DNA of 64,000 bases from Bradyrhizobium viridifuturi (GTDB taxonomy: Bacteria > Pseudomonadota > Alphaproteobacteria > Rhizobiales > Xanthobacteraceae), in assembly GCF_001238275.1 (NCBI RefSeq), contig NZ_LGTB01000022.1:1-64000 (forward strand). Reading direction: 5' to 3'. The position numbers and the translations under genes were made by a program. The notes below the pieces were generated by a model that worked only from the letters and a program-made list of their open reading frames with translations, did not search any database and had not been told where the DNA came from. This document shows positions 54,831-63,475 of this stretch, one piece after another (position 1 is the stretch's first letter; every line of letters starts with the position of its first letter).

Positions 54831-55928
54831 ATGGGATTCAAATGCGGGATCGTCGGGCTGCCTAACGTCGGCAAGTCGACGCTGTTCAATGCACTGACCG
54901 AGACGGCTGCTGCCCAGGCGGCGAACTATCCGTTCTGCACCATCGAGCCGAATGTCGGCGAGGTGGCGGTGCCCGATCCGCGGCTGGAGAAACTCGCGGC
55001 GATCGCGAAGTCCGCACAGATCATCCCGACCCGGCTCACCTTCGTCGATATCGCAGGCCTCGTCCGCGGCGCGTCGCAGGGCGAAGGCCTCGGCAACCAG
55101 TTCCTCGCCAACATCCGCGAGGTCGATGCCATCGCCCATGTGGTGCGCTGCTTCGAGGATTCCGACATCACCCATGTCGAAGGCAAGATCGCGCCGCTCG
55201 CCGACATCGAGACCATCGAGACCGAGCTGATGCTGTCCGACCTCGACAGCCTCGAGAAGCGCGTCGACAACCTCACCAAGAAGGCCAAGGGCAACGACAA
55301 GGACGCCAAGGAGCAGCTCGAGCTGGTCAACCGCGCGCTGTCGTTGCTGCGTGACGGCAAGCCGGCTCGCGGCATGGAGCGCAAGCCGGAGGAAGAGCGT
55401 GCGTTCCGCATGCTCGGCCTGCTGACCTCGAAGCCCGTGCTCTATGTCTGCAATGTCGAGGAAGGCTCGGCCAAGGACGGCAACAATTTCTCCAAGGCGG
55501 TGTTCGAGCGTGCCAAGGAGGAGGGCGCGGTCGCAGTCGTGATCTCCGCCAAGATCGAATCCGAGATCGCGACGCTGTCGCGTGCCGAGCGCGCCGAATT
55601 CCTGGAGACGCTGGGCCTCGAAGAGGCCGGGCTCGACCGGCTGATCCGCGCCGGCTACCAGCTGCTCGACCTCATCACCTATTTCACCGTCGGTCCGAAG
55701 GAAGCGCGGGCCTGGACCATCGATCGCGGCACCAAGGCGCCCGCCGCCGCCGGCGTGATCCACACCGATTTCGAGAAGGGCTTCATCCGCGCCGAGACCA
55801 TCGCGTATGACGACTACATCGCCGGCAACGGCGAAGCCGGCGCCCGCGATGCCGGCAAGCTGCGGCTCGAAGGCAAGGACTACGTCGTCGCCGACGGCGA
55901 CGTGATGCATTTCAGGTTCAATACCTAA
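54831..55928 (+). CDS. ychF: Redox-regulated ribosome-binding ATPase YchF
   Basis: The 365-residue Obg-family protein has the P-loop GLPNVGKSTLFNAL, TRLTFVDIAGLVRGAS, and the adenine-specific NxxE-type NVEE motif (VLYVCNVEEGSA), then a coiled coil (residues about 125-180) and the C-terminal TGS domain ending DGDVMHFRFNT. It binds ribosomes and hydrolyses ATP. ATG 54831 with AGAGGAAG upstream is chosen over 54807. Confidence 0.96.
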   Translation: MGFKCGIVGLPNVGKSTLFNALTETAAAQAANYPFCTIEPNVGEVAVPDPRLEKLAAIAKSAQIIPTRLTFVDIAGLVRGASQGEGLGNQFLANIREVDAIAHVVRCFEDSDITHVEGKIAPLADIETIETELMLSDLDSLEKRVDNLTKKAKGNDKDAKEQLELVNRALSLLRDGKPARGMERKPEEERAFRMLGLLTSKPVLYVCNVEEGSAKDGNNFSKAVFERAKEEGAVAVVISAKIESEIATLSRAERAEFLETLGLEEAGLDRLIRAGYQLLDLITYFTVGPKEARAWTIDRGTKAPAAAGVIHTDFEKGFIRAETIAYDDYIAGNGEAGARDAGKLRLEGKDYVVADGDVMHFRFNT

Positions 55929-55943
55929 ACTCGATCTCTCCTC

Positions 55944-56326
55944 AGTGTTGTCCCGGCCTTCGCCGGGACGACACTGAACCTGAGGCGCTGCTCTCTCCCC
56001 ACGTCGTCCCGGGCAAGCGAAGCGCGACCCGGGACCCATAACCACAGGGCGTGGTTATGAAGCGCGCTATGGCCCCAGCTCGCTCTATCCTAACGTCTTG
56101 TGGTTATGGGTGACTGCTTTCGCAGGGACGACACTGAATATGAGGCGCCGCTCTCGTCTCCATCAGTAGCGGGTGAACTGAACCCTGCGTTGTTCCACGT
56201 CTCCCGGGCAAGCGCAGCGCGACCCGGGACCATAACCACAGGGCACAGTTCTTGCGCGACCTGTGGCCCCAGCTCGCTCTATCCTAACGTCCGGTAGTTA
56301 TGGGTCCCTGCTTTCGCAGGGACGAC
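55944..56326. repeat. Cluster of one short and two full dispersed palindromic elements
   Basis: A short copy (55944-55974, TTGTCCCGGCCTTCGCCGGG) is followed by two full copies (56003-56133 and 56199-56326), each opening CGTC-CCCGGGCAAGCG, CGCGACCCGGGACC, ATAACCACAGGG and closing TTTCGCAGGGACGACAC. The two share long identical stretches (for example CCCAGCTCGCTCTATCCTAA), so they look like a recent tandem duplication. They fill the 424-base gap between converging ychF and csoR; no gene is present. Confidence 0.85.
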
Positions 56327-56352
56327 ACCGAGTATGCGGTAGCTCTGACGCG

Positions 56353-56637
56353 TCACCGATCCGCGCGGCCGATCACATCCATCAGCTCGGCGATCTTGCG
56401 CCGCTGGTCGGCCTTGTCGCCGGACGAGATCGCATGTTCGACGCAATGCGCCACGTGATCGCGCAGCACCTCTTCCTCGACGCGGCGCAGCGCCGCGCGC
56501 GCCGCGGCGATCTGCGTCACGACGTCGATGCAGTAGCGATCTTCCTCGACCATCGTGGCGAGCCCGCGGATCTGACCCTCGATCCGTTTGAGCCGTTTTA
56601 AACAGGATGTCTTGACCTCGTCTCTCATACGCCTCAT
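56353..56637 (-). CDS. csoR: CsoR/FrmR-family metal-sensing repressor
   Basis: The 94-residue helical repressor (PF02583) has VKTSCLKRLKRIEGQIRGL and the metal ligands Cys in EEDRYCIDVV and His/Cys in RDHVAHCVEHA, the Cys-His-Cys pattern of copper-sensing CsoR. Binding of Cu(I) would release it from DNA. It is divergent from the copper ATPase gene, with the predicted operator between them at 56638. ATG 56637 or 56628 may be the start. Confidence 0.92.
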   Translation of the reverse strand: MRRMRDEVKTSCLKRLKRIEGQIRGLATMVEEDRYCIDVVTQIAAARAALRRVEEEVLRDHVAHCVEHAISSGDKADQRRKIAELMDVIGRADR

Positions 56638-56654
56638 ATACCCCCCTAGGGTAT
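56638..56654. promoter_or_regulatory. Putative CsoR operator
   Basis: ATACCC-CCCTA-GGGTAT is a 6-bp inverted repeat around a C-rich core, directly adjacent to the csoR start and 38 bases before the ATPase start. C/G tracts flanked by AT-rich arms are typical of CsoR/RcnR operators. It could silence both divergent genes. Confidence 0.65.
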
Positions 56655-56691
56655 GTAAATCAAGAGGCCGGATACGGCCGGGAAGAGTTTC

Positions 56692-59084
56692 GTGGCACAG
56701 GCAAAGCACGACCATTCGCACGCAGATCATCACCATCATGGCGCGGCCGCGCATTCCTGCTGCGGCGGCAAGCATGAGCACGACGCCGCGCCGGCCGAGG
56801 CGGCGTTCGCGATCGATCCGGTCTGCGGCATGAAGGTCAACCCGGCGACCGCCAAGCACCGCTTCAGCTACAACGGCGAGGAGTACCTGTTCTGCAGCGG
56901 CCGCTGCCGCGAGCGCTTCGAGGCCGAGCCGGAGAAATATCTCAAGCCGCGCGAGCCCGAGCCGCCAATGCCGGCCGGCACGATCTACACCTGCCCGATG
57001 CATCCCGAGGTGCGCCAGGTCGGTCCCGGTAGCTGCCCGATCTGCGGCATGGCGCTGGAGCCCGAGCAGGTCTCGCTCGACGACGGACCGGATCCCGAAT
57101 TGATCGATATGACGCGCCGGTTCTGGATCGGCTTGACGTTGACGCTCCCGGTGTTCGTGCTCGAGATGGGCAGTCATCTCGGGCTGATGCATCTGGTGCC
57201 GCAATCCACCTCGAACTGGATCTCGTTCGTGCTGGCGACGCCGGTCGTGCTTTGGGCGGGCGCGCCGTTCTTCGTGCGCGGCTGGCAGTCGCTGGCCACC
57301 CGCAATCTCAACATGTTCACGCTGATCGCGATCGGCACCGGCGTCGCCTATGCCTACAGCGTGGTCGCCACGCTGGCGCCGCAGCTGTTCCCGCCGGCGT
57401 TCCGCGAGATGCATGGCGCGGTCGCGGTGTATTTCGAGGCCGCGGCGGTGATCACGGTACTGGTGCTGCTCGGTCAGGTCCTGGAGCTGCGCGCCCGCGC
57501 GCAGACCTCGGGCGCGATCCGCGCGCTGCTTGGGCTGGCGCCGAAGACCGCGCGGCGCATCACCGATCACGGCGACGAGGACATCGACATCGATGCGATC
57601 AAGGTCGCGATCGCCTGCGGGTACGCCCCGGCGAGAAGGTGCCGGTCGATGGCGTCGTGGTCGAGGGCCGCGCCGTCATCGACGAATCCATGGTGACGGG
57701 TGAATCGATGCCGGTCACGAAGGCGGAAGGCGCCAGCGTGATCGGCGGCACCGTCAACCAGAGCGGCGGCCTCGTGATGCGCGCCGAGAAGGTCGGCCGC
57801 GACACCATGCTGTCGCGCATCGTCGACATGGTGGCGAAGGCGCAGCGCTCACGCGCGCCGATCCAGCGGCTCGCCGATCGCGTCGCCGGCTGGTTCGTGC
57901 CGGCGGTGATCGCCGCGGCGGTGCTCGCCTTCATCGCCTGGACGGTGTTCGGGCCCGAACCGCGCCTCACCTTTGCGCTGGTCGCAGCCGTCACGGTGCT
58001 GATCATCGCCTGCCCCTGTGCGCTCGGATTGGCGACGCCGATGTCGATCATGGTCGGCGTCGGCCGAGGCGCGCATTCCGGCATCCTGATCCGCGACGCG
58101 CAGGCGCTGGAGCGGATGGAGGCGATCGACACGCTGGTCATCGACAAGACCGGCACGCTCACCGAAGGCAAGCCGAAGGTGGTGCGCATCATTGCCGCCG
58201 AAGGGTTTGACGAGGGCGACCTGCTGCGCCTTGCCGCCGGCGTCGAGCAGGGCAGCGAGCATCCGCTGGCGCAGGCGATCATCGCGGCAGCCAAGGAGCG
58301 CAAGCTCGCATCGTCGGCCGTCAGCAACTTTGCCTCGCCCTCCGGCAAGGGCGCGACCGGCACGGTCGAAGGCAGGCAGGTCGCGCTCGGCAATGCGGTA
58401 CTGATGGCCGAACTGAAGATCGCGACGACAACGCTGGATCAGGCGGCCGAAGCCGCGCGGCGGGACGGCGCTACCGCGATCTATCTCGCGGTCGATGGCA
58501 GCATTGCCGGCGTGATCGCGATCGCCGATCCGGTCAAGCCATCGGCTGCGAATGCATTGCAGGCGCTGCGTGCAGAAGGCCTGCGCATCGTAATGCTGAC
58601 CGGCGACAATGAGACCACCGCGCGCGCGGTAGCGAAAACGCTCGGCATCGACGAGGTCGAGGCCGGCGTGCTGCCGGAGCGCAAGAGCGAGGTCGTGCAG
58701 CGGCTGCGCGGCGAGGGCCGCACCGTCGCGATGGCCGGCGACGGCGTCAACGACGCGCCGGCGCTGGCCGCGGCCGATGTCGGCATCGCGATGGGCGGCG
58801 GCACCGACGTCGCGATCGAGAGCGCCGGCATCACGCTGCTCACCGGTGACCTGATGGGCCTGGTCCGCGCGCGGCGATTGTCGGTCTCGACCATGCGCAA
58901 CATCCGCCAGAACCTGGCGTTCGCGTTCGCCTACAACGCCGCCGGCGTGCCGATCGCAGCCGGCGTGCTGTATCCGCTGTTCGGCATCCTGCTGTCGCCG
59001 ATGCTCGGCGCAGCCGCAATGGCGCTGTCGTCGGTCAGCGTGATCGGCAACGCGCTGCGGCTGTCGCGGGTGAAGCTGGATTGA
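56692..59084 (+). CDS. copA: Copper-translocating P1B-type ATPase, one frameshift
   Basis: With one base restored near 57607 (after IDAIKV, before GDRLRVRPGEKVPVDG) the protein has about 797 residues. The N-terminus is His/Cys-rich (HDHSHADHHHHG, SCCGG), then a YHS domain (DPVCGMKVNPAT, about 42-85), then a heavy-metal-binding CPMHPEVRQVGPGSCPICGM (101-120) in place of HMA domains. Transmembrane CPC (ACPCALGLATP), phosphorylation DKTGTLTEG, SEHPLA and GDGVNDAPAL are all present. It exports Cu(I) from the cytoplasm. The start is GTG at 56692. Divergent csoR implies copper induction. Confidence 0.94.
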
Positions 59085-59140
59085 GCCGTCTTACCTCTTC
59101 CCGCAAGAGCGGGGCGAGGGACCAGAGCACGGCACAGCGG

Positions 59141-60055
59141 CTATGCCGGCAGCAGCAGCTGCGCGCGGCGCTCCATCTCGGCATCGAGCCAGGTTGCGAG
59201 ATCCTCGCTCACCTCGACCATCGGCAGCCGCACCTCGGGGCTGTCGATCAGGCCCTGCCGCCACAGCCAATGCTTGGCCGGCGCGGGGCTGGGTTCCGCG
59301 AACAGCAGCCGGGTCAGCCCGACCACACTCTGCCAGGCCGCCAGTGCCGCGTCGCGCTTGCCCTGCCGCAGCAGCGTGCGGATCGACGCGAAGGTGTCGG
59401 TCTCCAGATGTGCGGACAACAGGATCGCGCCGTCGGCGCCGTCCGAGAGCGCATCGAATGTCTGCGCATCCTCGCCGGTCAGCACGCGGAAGCCGGCCGG
59501 CCGCCGGTTCAGGAAGTCGATCGACTGCGCGCGGTCGGCGCAGCAATCCTTCATGCCGGCGATGTTGGGATGTTCCGCGAGCGCCAGCAGCGTCTCGTTG
59601 GTGAGGTTCACCGCCGTGCGATAGGGAATGTTGTAGAGCACGATCGGCCACGACGCATGATCGGCGAGTGCGTTGAAATGCTGCACGAGACCGCGCTGCG
59701 AGGGCCTGATGTAATAGGGGCTTGCGATCAGATAGCCGTTGATCGGCCAGTCGGCGGTGTCATCCAGCGCTTCCTTCATCCTGGCGGTGGAAGCGCCGGA
59801 CAGCCCGAGCACGACTGGCAGATGGCGGGAGCTGGCAGCGAGCTCGTCGAGCACGACACTGACCAGCCCCTCCAGCTCGTCGGTGCCGAGCGCCATGCCT
59901 TCACCGGAGGTTGCGCCGAGAATGAAGCCGTCGACGGGGCCGCCGGCATAGTGTCGCACCAGGCGGCGCAGCGACGTGGCGTCGAGTTCGCCGTCGCGGA
60001 ACGGCGTGATCAAAGGCAGCCAGAGGCCCTGCAATTGCTGGTGTAGCTCAGTCAT
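59141..60055 (-). CDS. dapA: Dihydrodipicolinate synthase family protein DapA
   Basis: The 304-residue TIM-barrel aldolase has GATSGEGMALG, the Tyr in YNIPYRTAVNL and the Schiff-base Lys in IAGMKDCCADR. DapA condenses pyruvate and aspartate semialdehyde in lysine and diaminopimelate synthesis; related N-acetylneuraminate lyase-type enzymes share the fold, and the segment ALGTDELEG is not typical DapA, so some doubt remains. ATG 60055 has GAGGAGA. Its leader may be attenuated (60096-60259). Confidence 0.85.
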   Translation of the reverse strand: MTELHQQLQGLWLPLITPFRDGELDATSLRRLVRHYAGGPVDGFILGATSGEGMALGTDELEGLVSVVLDELAASSRHLPVVLGLSGASTARMKEALDDTADWPINGYLIASPYYIRPSQRGLVQHFNALADHASWPIVLYNIPYRTAVNLTNETLLALAEHPNIAGMKDCCADRAQSIDFLNRRPAGFRVLTGEDAQTFDALSDGADGAILLSAHLETDTFASIRTLLRQGKRDAALAAWQSVVGLTRLLFAEPSPAPAKHWLWRQGLIDSPEVRLPMVEVSEDLATWLDAEMERRAQLLLPA

Positions 60056-60095
60056 GTTCCATCTCCTCAGGGGACAAGCCGGAGACGGGACCAAC

Positions 60096-60123
60096 AAAAA
60101 ACCCCGTCCAAGCGGCGGGGTTT
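60096..60123 (-). terminator. Terminator or attenuator hairpin in the dapA leader
   Basis: On the minus strand AAACCCCG and CGGGGTTT form a stem (60123-60116 with 60106-60099) followed by a TTTTTTG run, a standard intrinsic terminator. It ends about 40 bases before the dapA ATG and so would stop most leader transcripts unless an alternative fold prevents it. Confidence 0.8.
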
Positions 60124-60149
60124 CGGGATCGTTGAATGCGAAGGTGATC

Positions 60150-60224
60150 TTATCGCGCGCGATCTCGTGTCCCCGGGAGGGGAGCTTTTTTCGACGAGAG
60201 AGCGGCGCACGAAGTCGTGATCAT
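60150..60224 (-). CDS. Candidate 24-residue leader peptide before dapA
   Basis: An ATG at 60224 opens a 24-codon frame to TAA at 60150-60152, starting MITTSCAALSSKKAPL. It holds two adjacent Lys codons and Cys, with the terminator 27 bases downstream. No ribosome site precedes it if transcription begins at the predicted start, so it would be leaderless. It resembles the leader peptide of a transcription attenuator, but coding is not proven. Confidence 0.35.
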   Translation of the reverse strand: MITTSCAALSSKKAPLPGTRDRAR

Positions 60225-60230
60225 TCAACA

Positions 60231-60259
60231 ATGATGCTGCGCTGCGAGGTTGTTGTCAA
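60231..60259 (-). promoter_or_regulatory. Candidate promoter of the dapA leader
   Basis: On the minus strand TTGACA (60259-60254) and CATCAT (60236-60231) are separated by 17 bases. The consensus -35 is perfect and the -10 matches four of six. The predicted transcription start is around 60224. Confidence 0.55.
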
Positions 60260-60297
60260 TGCACATGCTGACCGTGACGTGCGGCACGATGGCTATG

Positions 60298-60328
60298 AAA
60301 AAAAGCCGGGCTCTGATGAGCCCGGCTT
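60298..60328 (-). terminator. Terminator downstream of lysR
   Basis: Perfect 11-bp stem AAGCCGGGCTC / GAGCCCGGCTT with a 4-base loop is followed on the minus strand by a run of seven T. It lies about 225 bases after the lysR stop, which is far for a plain gene end. Confidence 0.88.
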
Positions 60329-60552
60329 AAGGTATTGGCCACGTGAGGCCGACACAATCACCTTCCAAGAGGGATTACTGAACTTCCGCGCCACTGGAGG
60401 AGGGGGACATATGCGCGACGCGACCGCTCAGCGTGTAAACACTATGATCCCCATCGACGGCATGCAGCAACTATCCAGGCCGCATGTCAGTCATGCGGAG
60501 ACCGGGGGCAGCGCGGATATCCCTATAAACCAGCCCCATAAGGCCGGCTTAA
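60329..60552. other. Unexplained interval between lysR and its terminator
   Basis: These 224 bases lie on the minus strand before a strong terminator and could be a long 3' UTR or an unannotated RNA. On the plus strand GGAGGAGGGGGACAT precedes an ATG at 60411 and an open frame of 56 codons to 60581 (beginning MRDATAQRVNTMIPIDG), which overlaps the lysR 3' end; I consider it uncertain. No tRNA-like or tmRNA features (tag ending in Ala-Ala, T-arm) were seen. Confidence 0.4.
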
Positions 60553-61473
60553 TCAGGACGGCCAGCGCTGCGCCTTGCTGACCACGAAGTCGCGGAACAC
60601 CTGCACCCGGGCCACTGTCTTCAGCTCTTCCGGATAGACGAAGTAGGTGTCGAGCGCGATCGAGTCGGACTCGCCGAACAGCTGCACGAGGTTGTTCTGT
60701 TCGACCAGATAGTCCGGCAACGCGGCGATGCCGAGGCCTTGCTGGCAGGCGCGCACCAACCCCAGGATGTTGTTGACCTTGAAGTAGGGCTCGCGCGGAC
60801 CGGAGCCGTTGCGGCCGGCGTCGATCAGCCAGCTGCGGTTCTGCAGATGCGGCGGTACCTGCGAGTCGCCGAGCATGATGATGCGGTGCGAGTCGAGATC
60901 ATCCAGCGTCCGCGGTGTGCCGAAGCGCTTGATGTATTCCGGCGAGCAATAGGCGTGGAAGCCGATCGAGAACAGCTTGCGCTGGATCAGGTCCGGCTGG
61001 GTCGGCTTGCGGGTGCGGATCGCAACGTCGGCCTCGCGCATCGACAGATCGAGGTCCTCGTCGGTGACGATCAGCGAGATCCGGATGTCCGGATAGAGCG
61101 CGGTGAACTCGTCGAGCCGCGGGATCAGCCAGTTGATGCCGAGCGCCGGTGGTGTCGTGATCTTGAGGTCGCCGCTCGGCCGCTCGCGGCTGTCGGTGAG
61201 CTTGGCGCGCGCCGCCTGCAACTGCATGAACACGTCATGCGCGGTGCGGAACAGGAGGTCGCCCTGCTCGGTGAGGATCAGGCCTCGGGCATGGCGGTGA
61301 AACAGCGAGACCGAGAGCTCCTGCTCCAGCGCGCTGACCTGGCGGGAGACCGCCGATTGCGACAGGCCAAGCTGCTCGCCGGCATGCGTGAAGCTGCCAG
61401 CTTCCGCCGCTGCGTGAAAGACCTTCAGCTTGTCCCAATCCATATCCGTAAATCCGTCGCGAGATCGTGCCAT
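60553..61473 (-). CDS. LysR-family transcriptional regulator
   Basis: The 306-residue protein has the N-terminal helix-turn-helix (DKLKVFHAAAEAGSFTHAGEQLGLSQSAVSRQVSALEQEL) and the C-terminal substrate-binding domain with MREADVAIRTRKPT and RACQQGLGIAALPDYLVE. A start at 61443 (MDWDKLKVFH) is possible. It begins 2 bases after the trxB stop, so the two are co-transcribed, and it may respond to redox signals. Effector unknown. Confidence 0.92.
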   Translation of the reverse strand: MARSRDGFTDMDWDKLKVFHAAAEAGSFTHAGEQLGLSQSAVSRQVSALEQELSVSLFHRHARGLILTEQGDLLFRTAHDVFMQLQAARAKLTDSRERPSGDLKITTPPALGINWLIPRLDEFTALYPDIRISLIVTDEDLDLSMREADVAIRTRKPTQPDLIQRKLFSIGFHAYCSPEYIKRFGTPRTLDDLDSHRIIMLGDSQVPPHLQNRSWLIDAGRNGSGPREPYFKVNNILGLVRACQQGLGIAALPDYLVEQNNLVQLFGESDSIALDTYFVYPEELKTVARVQVFRDFVVSKAQRWPS

Positions 61474-61475
61474 GA

Positions 61476-62439
61476 TTATTCCGCCGCTGCGCGATCGCTC
61501 GCGCGAAGAGCCAGGAAGCGTTCGGCCTCGAGCGCAGCCATGCAGCCGAGGCCGGCGGCGGTGACCGCCTGCCGGAAGGTTTCGTCCGCCACGTCGCCGG
61601 CGGCGAACAGGCCGGGCACCGAGGTCGCCGTGGAGTTCGGCGCCACCTCGACATAGCCCGACGGTTTCAGCTTGATCTGGCCTTTGACGAGCTCCGTCGC
61701 CGGCGCATGGCCGATCGCGATGAAGACGCCGTCGGTCTTGAGGTCGGTCAGCGCGCCGGTCTTGACGTTCTTGAGCCGTACATGGGTGACCTTGTTCGGG
61801 TTCTCCGAGCCGCAGATCTCGTCAATCGCGGAGTCCCACACCACCTTGATCTTGGGATGCTTGAACAGCCGTTCCTGCAGGATGCGCTCGGCGCGGAAGT
61901 GATCGCGACGGTGCACGATGGTGACCTGGGAGGCATGATTGGTGAGGTACAGCGCTTCCTCGACCGCGGTGTTGCCGCCGCCGACCACCACGACCTCCTT
62001 GCCGCGGTAGAAGAAGCCGTCGCAGGTCGCGCAGGCCGAGACGCCGCCGCCCTGGAATTTCTCTTCCGACGGCAGCCCAAGCCAGCGCGCCTGGGCGCCG
62101 GTGGCGAGGATGACGGTTTCGGCGAGATACACATCACCGGAATCGCAGGTCAGGCGGAACGGCCGCTGCCCGAGTTCCAGTCTGTTGACGAGATCGGTGA
62201 CGATCTTGGTGCCGACATGCGCCGCCTGCTTCTCCATCTGCTCCATCAGCCAGGGGCCCTGGATCACGTCGCAAAGCGGGATAGTTCTCGACGTCGGTGG
62301 TGATGGTGAGCTGCCCGCCCGGCTGAATGCCCTGGATCAGGATCGGTTCGAGCATCGCGCGCGCCGCGTAGATCGCTGCGGTGTAACCGGCGGGGCCGGA
62401 CCCGATGATGACGACCTTGGCATGGGTAGGCGCGGGCAT
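61476..62439 (-). CDS. trxB: Thioredoxin reductase, two frameshifts
   Basis: The NADPH:thioredoxin oxidoreductase of about 321 residues has the FAD motif VVIIGSGPAGYTAAIYAARA, the redox pair in SACATCDGFF, the NADPH motif VVVGGGNTAVEEAL and the end VTAAGLGCMAALEAERFL. Near 62266-62278 two one-base losses close together turn NYPGFADVIQGPW into a shifted segment; adding both restores the frame. It reduces thioredoxin in the cytoplasm. Divergent from lrp. Confidence 0.94.
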
Positions 62440-62629
62440 TTTGAGATCCCTCTCTTTTGGGGATTTTGATCAAGGACTTGTGCGGGAAGCGCCCCGGAAA
62501 CGCGTCACGGCGGCGCCAAAAGTGTCAAATCCAAGTCTAGGATATCTGGGTAGCTATGCAAGATTTGCAATCCATGGCAGCGAATTTTCCCCGGAACTGA
62601 AGTCACATTCGCGAAATCATGCGCTGCAC

Positions 62630-62646
62630 GCGCAATAAAATTGCGC
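62630..62646. promoter_or_regulatory. Putative Lrp-family operator
   Basis: GCGCAAT-AAA-ATTGCGC is a perfect 7-bp inverted repeat in the divergent region between trxB (minus) and the lrp-type gene (plus), 76 bases before the latter's GTG. AT-centred palindromes of this size are usual for Lrp/AsnC autoregulation. Confidence 0.55.
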
Positions 62647-62721
62647 AATGCTGGCTGGCTGCGCTATGAGAGTTGCCGGCAGACCTGCCAAACCTTCCAA
62701 ACTCCAGGGAACCGTAGTCGC

Positions 62722-63201
62722 GTGTCGAAGAACCTTGACGAGATCGACCTCAAAATCCTCGCCGAGATCCAAGCCGATGGCCGAATCACCAATGTGGAAC
62801 TCGCCAAACGCGTCGGGATCTCGCCGCCGCCCTGCCTGCGCAGGGTCCGGGCGCTGGAGGAGGAAGGCTACATCCAGGGATATCGCGGCCTGCTCGATCC
62901 GCGCCGCCTCGGCTACGACGTCACGGTGTTCGCCTCGGTGCATCTGTCGAGTCAGGCTGACGCTGATCTCCGCGCCTTCGAGAATTTCGTGCGCGCCGAG
63001 CCGCTCGTGCGGGAGTGCTGGATGCTGTCGGGCGAAGTCGATTTCATCCTCAAATGCGTCGCGCCCGACATGGCGACGTTCCAGGATTTCGTCACCCACC
63101 TGACCGCCGCGCCGCATGTGCGCAACGTCAGGACGTCGCTGGTGCTGCACAATTCGAAATACGAGGCCGCGGTGCCGCTGGGCGTGAAGGTGGCGAGCTG
63201 A
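62722..63201 (+). CDS. Lrp/AsnC-family transcriptional regulator
   Basis: The 159-residue protein has an N-terminal HTH (LDEIDLKILAEIQADGRITNVELAKRVGISPPPCLRRVRALEEEGYI) and a C-terminal RAM domain (VTVFASVHLSSQADADL, GEVDFILKCVAPD). The GTG start at 62722 begins VSKNLDEIDL; the open frame above it is non-conserved. It may sense an amino acid. It is probably autoregulated through the palindrome at 62630. Confidence 0.92.
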   Translation: MSKNLDEIDLKILAEIQADGRITNVELAKRVGISPPPCLRRVRALEEEGYIQGYRGLLDPRRLGYDVTVFASVHLSSQADADLRAFENFVRAEPLVRECWMLSGEVDFILKCVAPDMATFQDFVTHLTAAPHVRNVRTSLVLHNSKYEAAVPLGVKVAS

Positions 63202-63217
63202 CGCGTACGCTCATCAT

Positions 63218-63300
63218 CATTGCGAGCGAAGCGAAGCAATCCAACTGTCCATATTTGTGGAGAGATGGATTGCTTCGTCGCTGTCGCTCCTCGCAATGAC
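63218..63300. repeat. Long palindromic hairpin repeat
   Basis: CATTGCGAGCGAAGCGAAGC and AATCCA pair with TGGATTGCTTCGTCGC and GCTCCTCGCAATG around a short centre (ACTGTCCATATTTGTGGAGA). This is a common Rhizobiales intergenic element, after lrp. Confidence 0.8.
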
Positions 63301-63340
63301 GAACGAATCCGGCGACGTTTTTTTGATTGATCGTTTTCTC

Positions 63341-63464
63341 CCTCCCCCTGAAAGGGGGAGGGCGGGGTAGGGTCAAGCCACAGGCGAGAGCGCCGATGTG
63401 GAAGCAGATCCCCACCCGGTTTGCGCTTTCAGCACAAACGACCTCCCCTTTGCAAGGGGAGGTG
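63341..63464. repeat. CTCCC/GGGAG tract repeats before DoxX
   Basis: CTCCCTCCCCCTGAAAGGGG with GAGGGCGGGG (63341-63371) and CCTCCCCTTTGCAAGGGGAG (63442-63461) are hairpins of the family at 9940-10125. They occupy most of the gap between lrp and the DoxX gene; no gene is visible. Confidence 0.65.
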
Positions 63465-63475
63465 AGATCGCGCTG

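Noticed and set aside
54108..56045. 645-codon minus-strand open frame opposite pth and ychF
   Set aside because: Both plus-strand genes are complete and conserved; the antisense frame lacks motifs and runs into repeat DNA.
60150..60552. Permuted tmRNA near dapA
   Set aside because: No proteolysis tag ending in Ala-Ala, no T-arm motif and no CCA-ending acceptor stem could be found on either strand.
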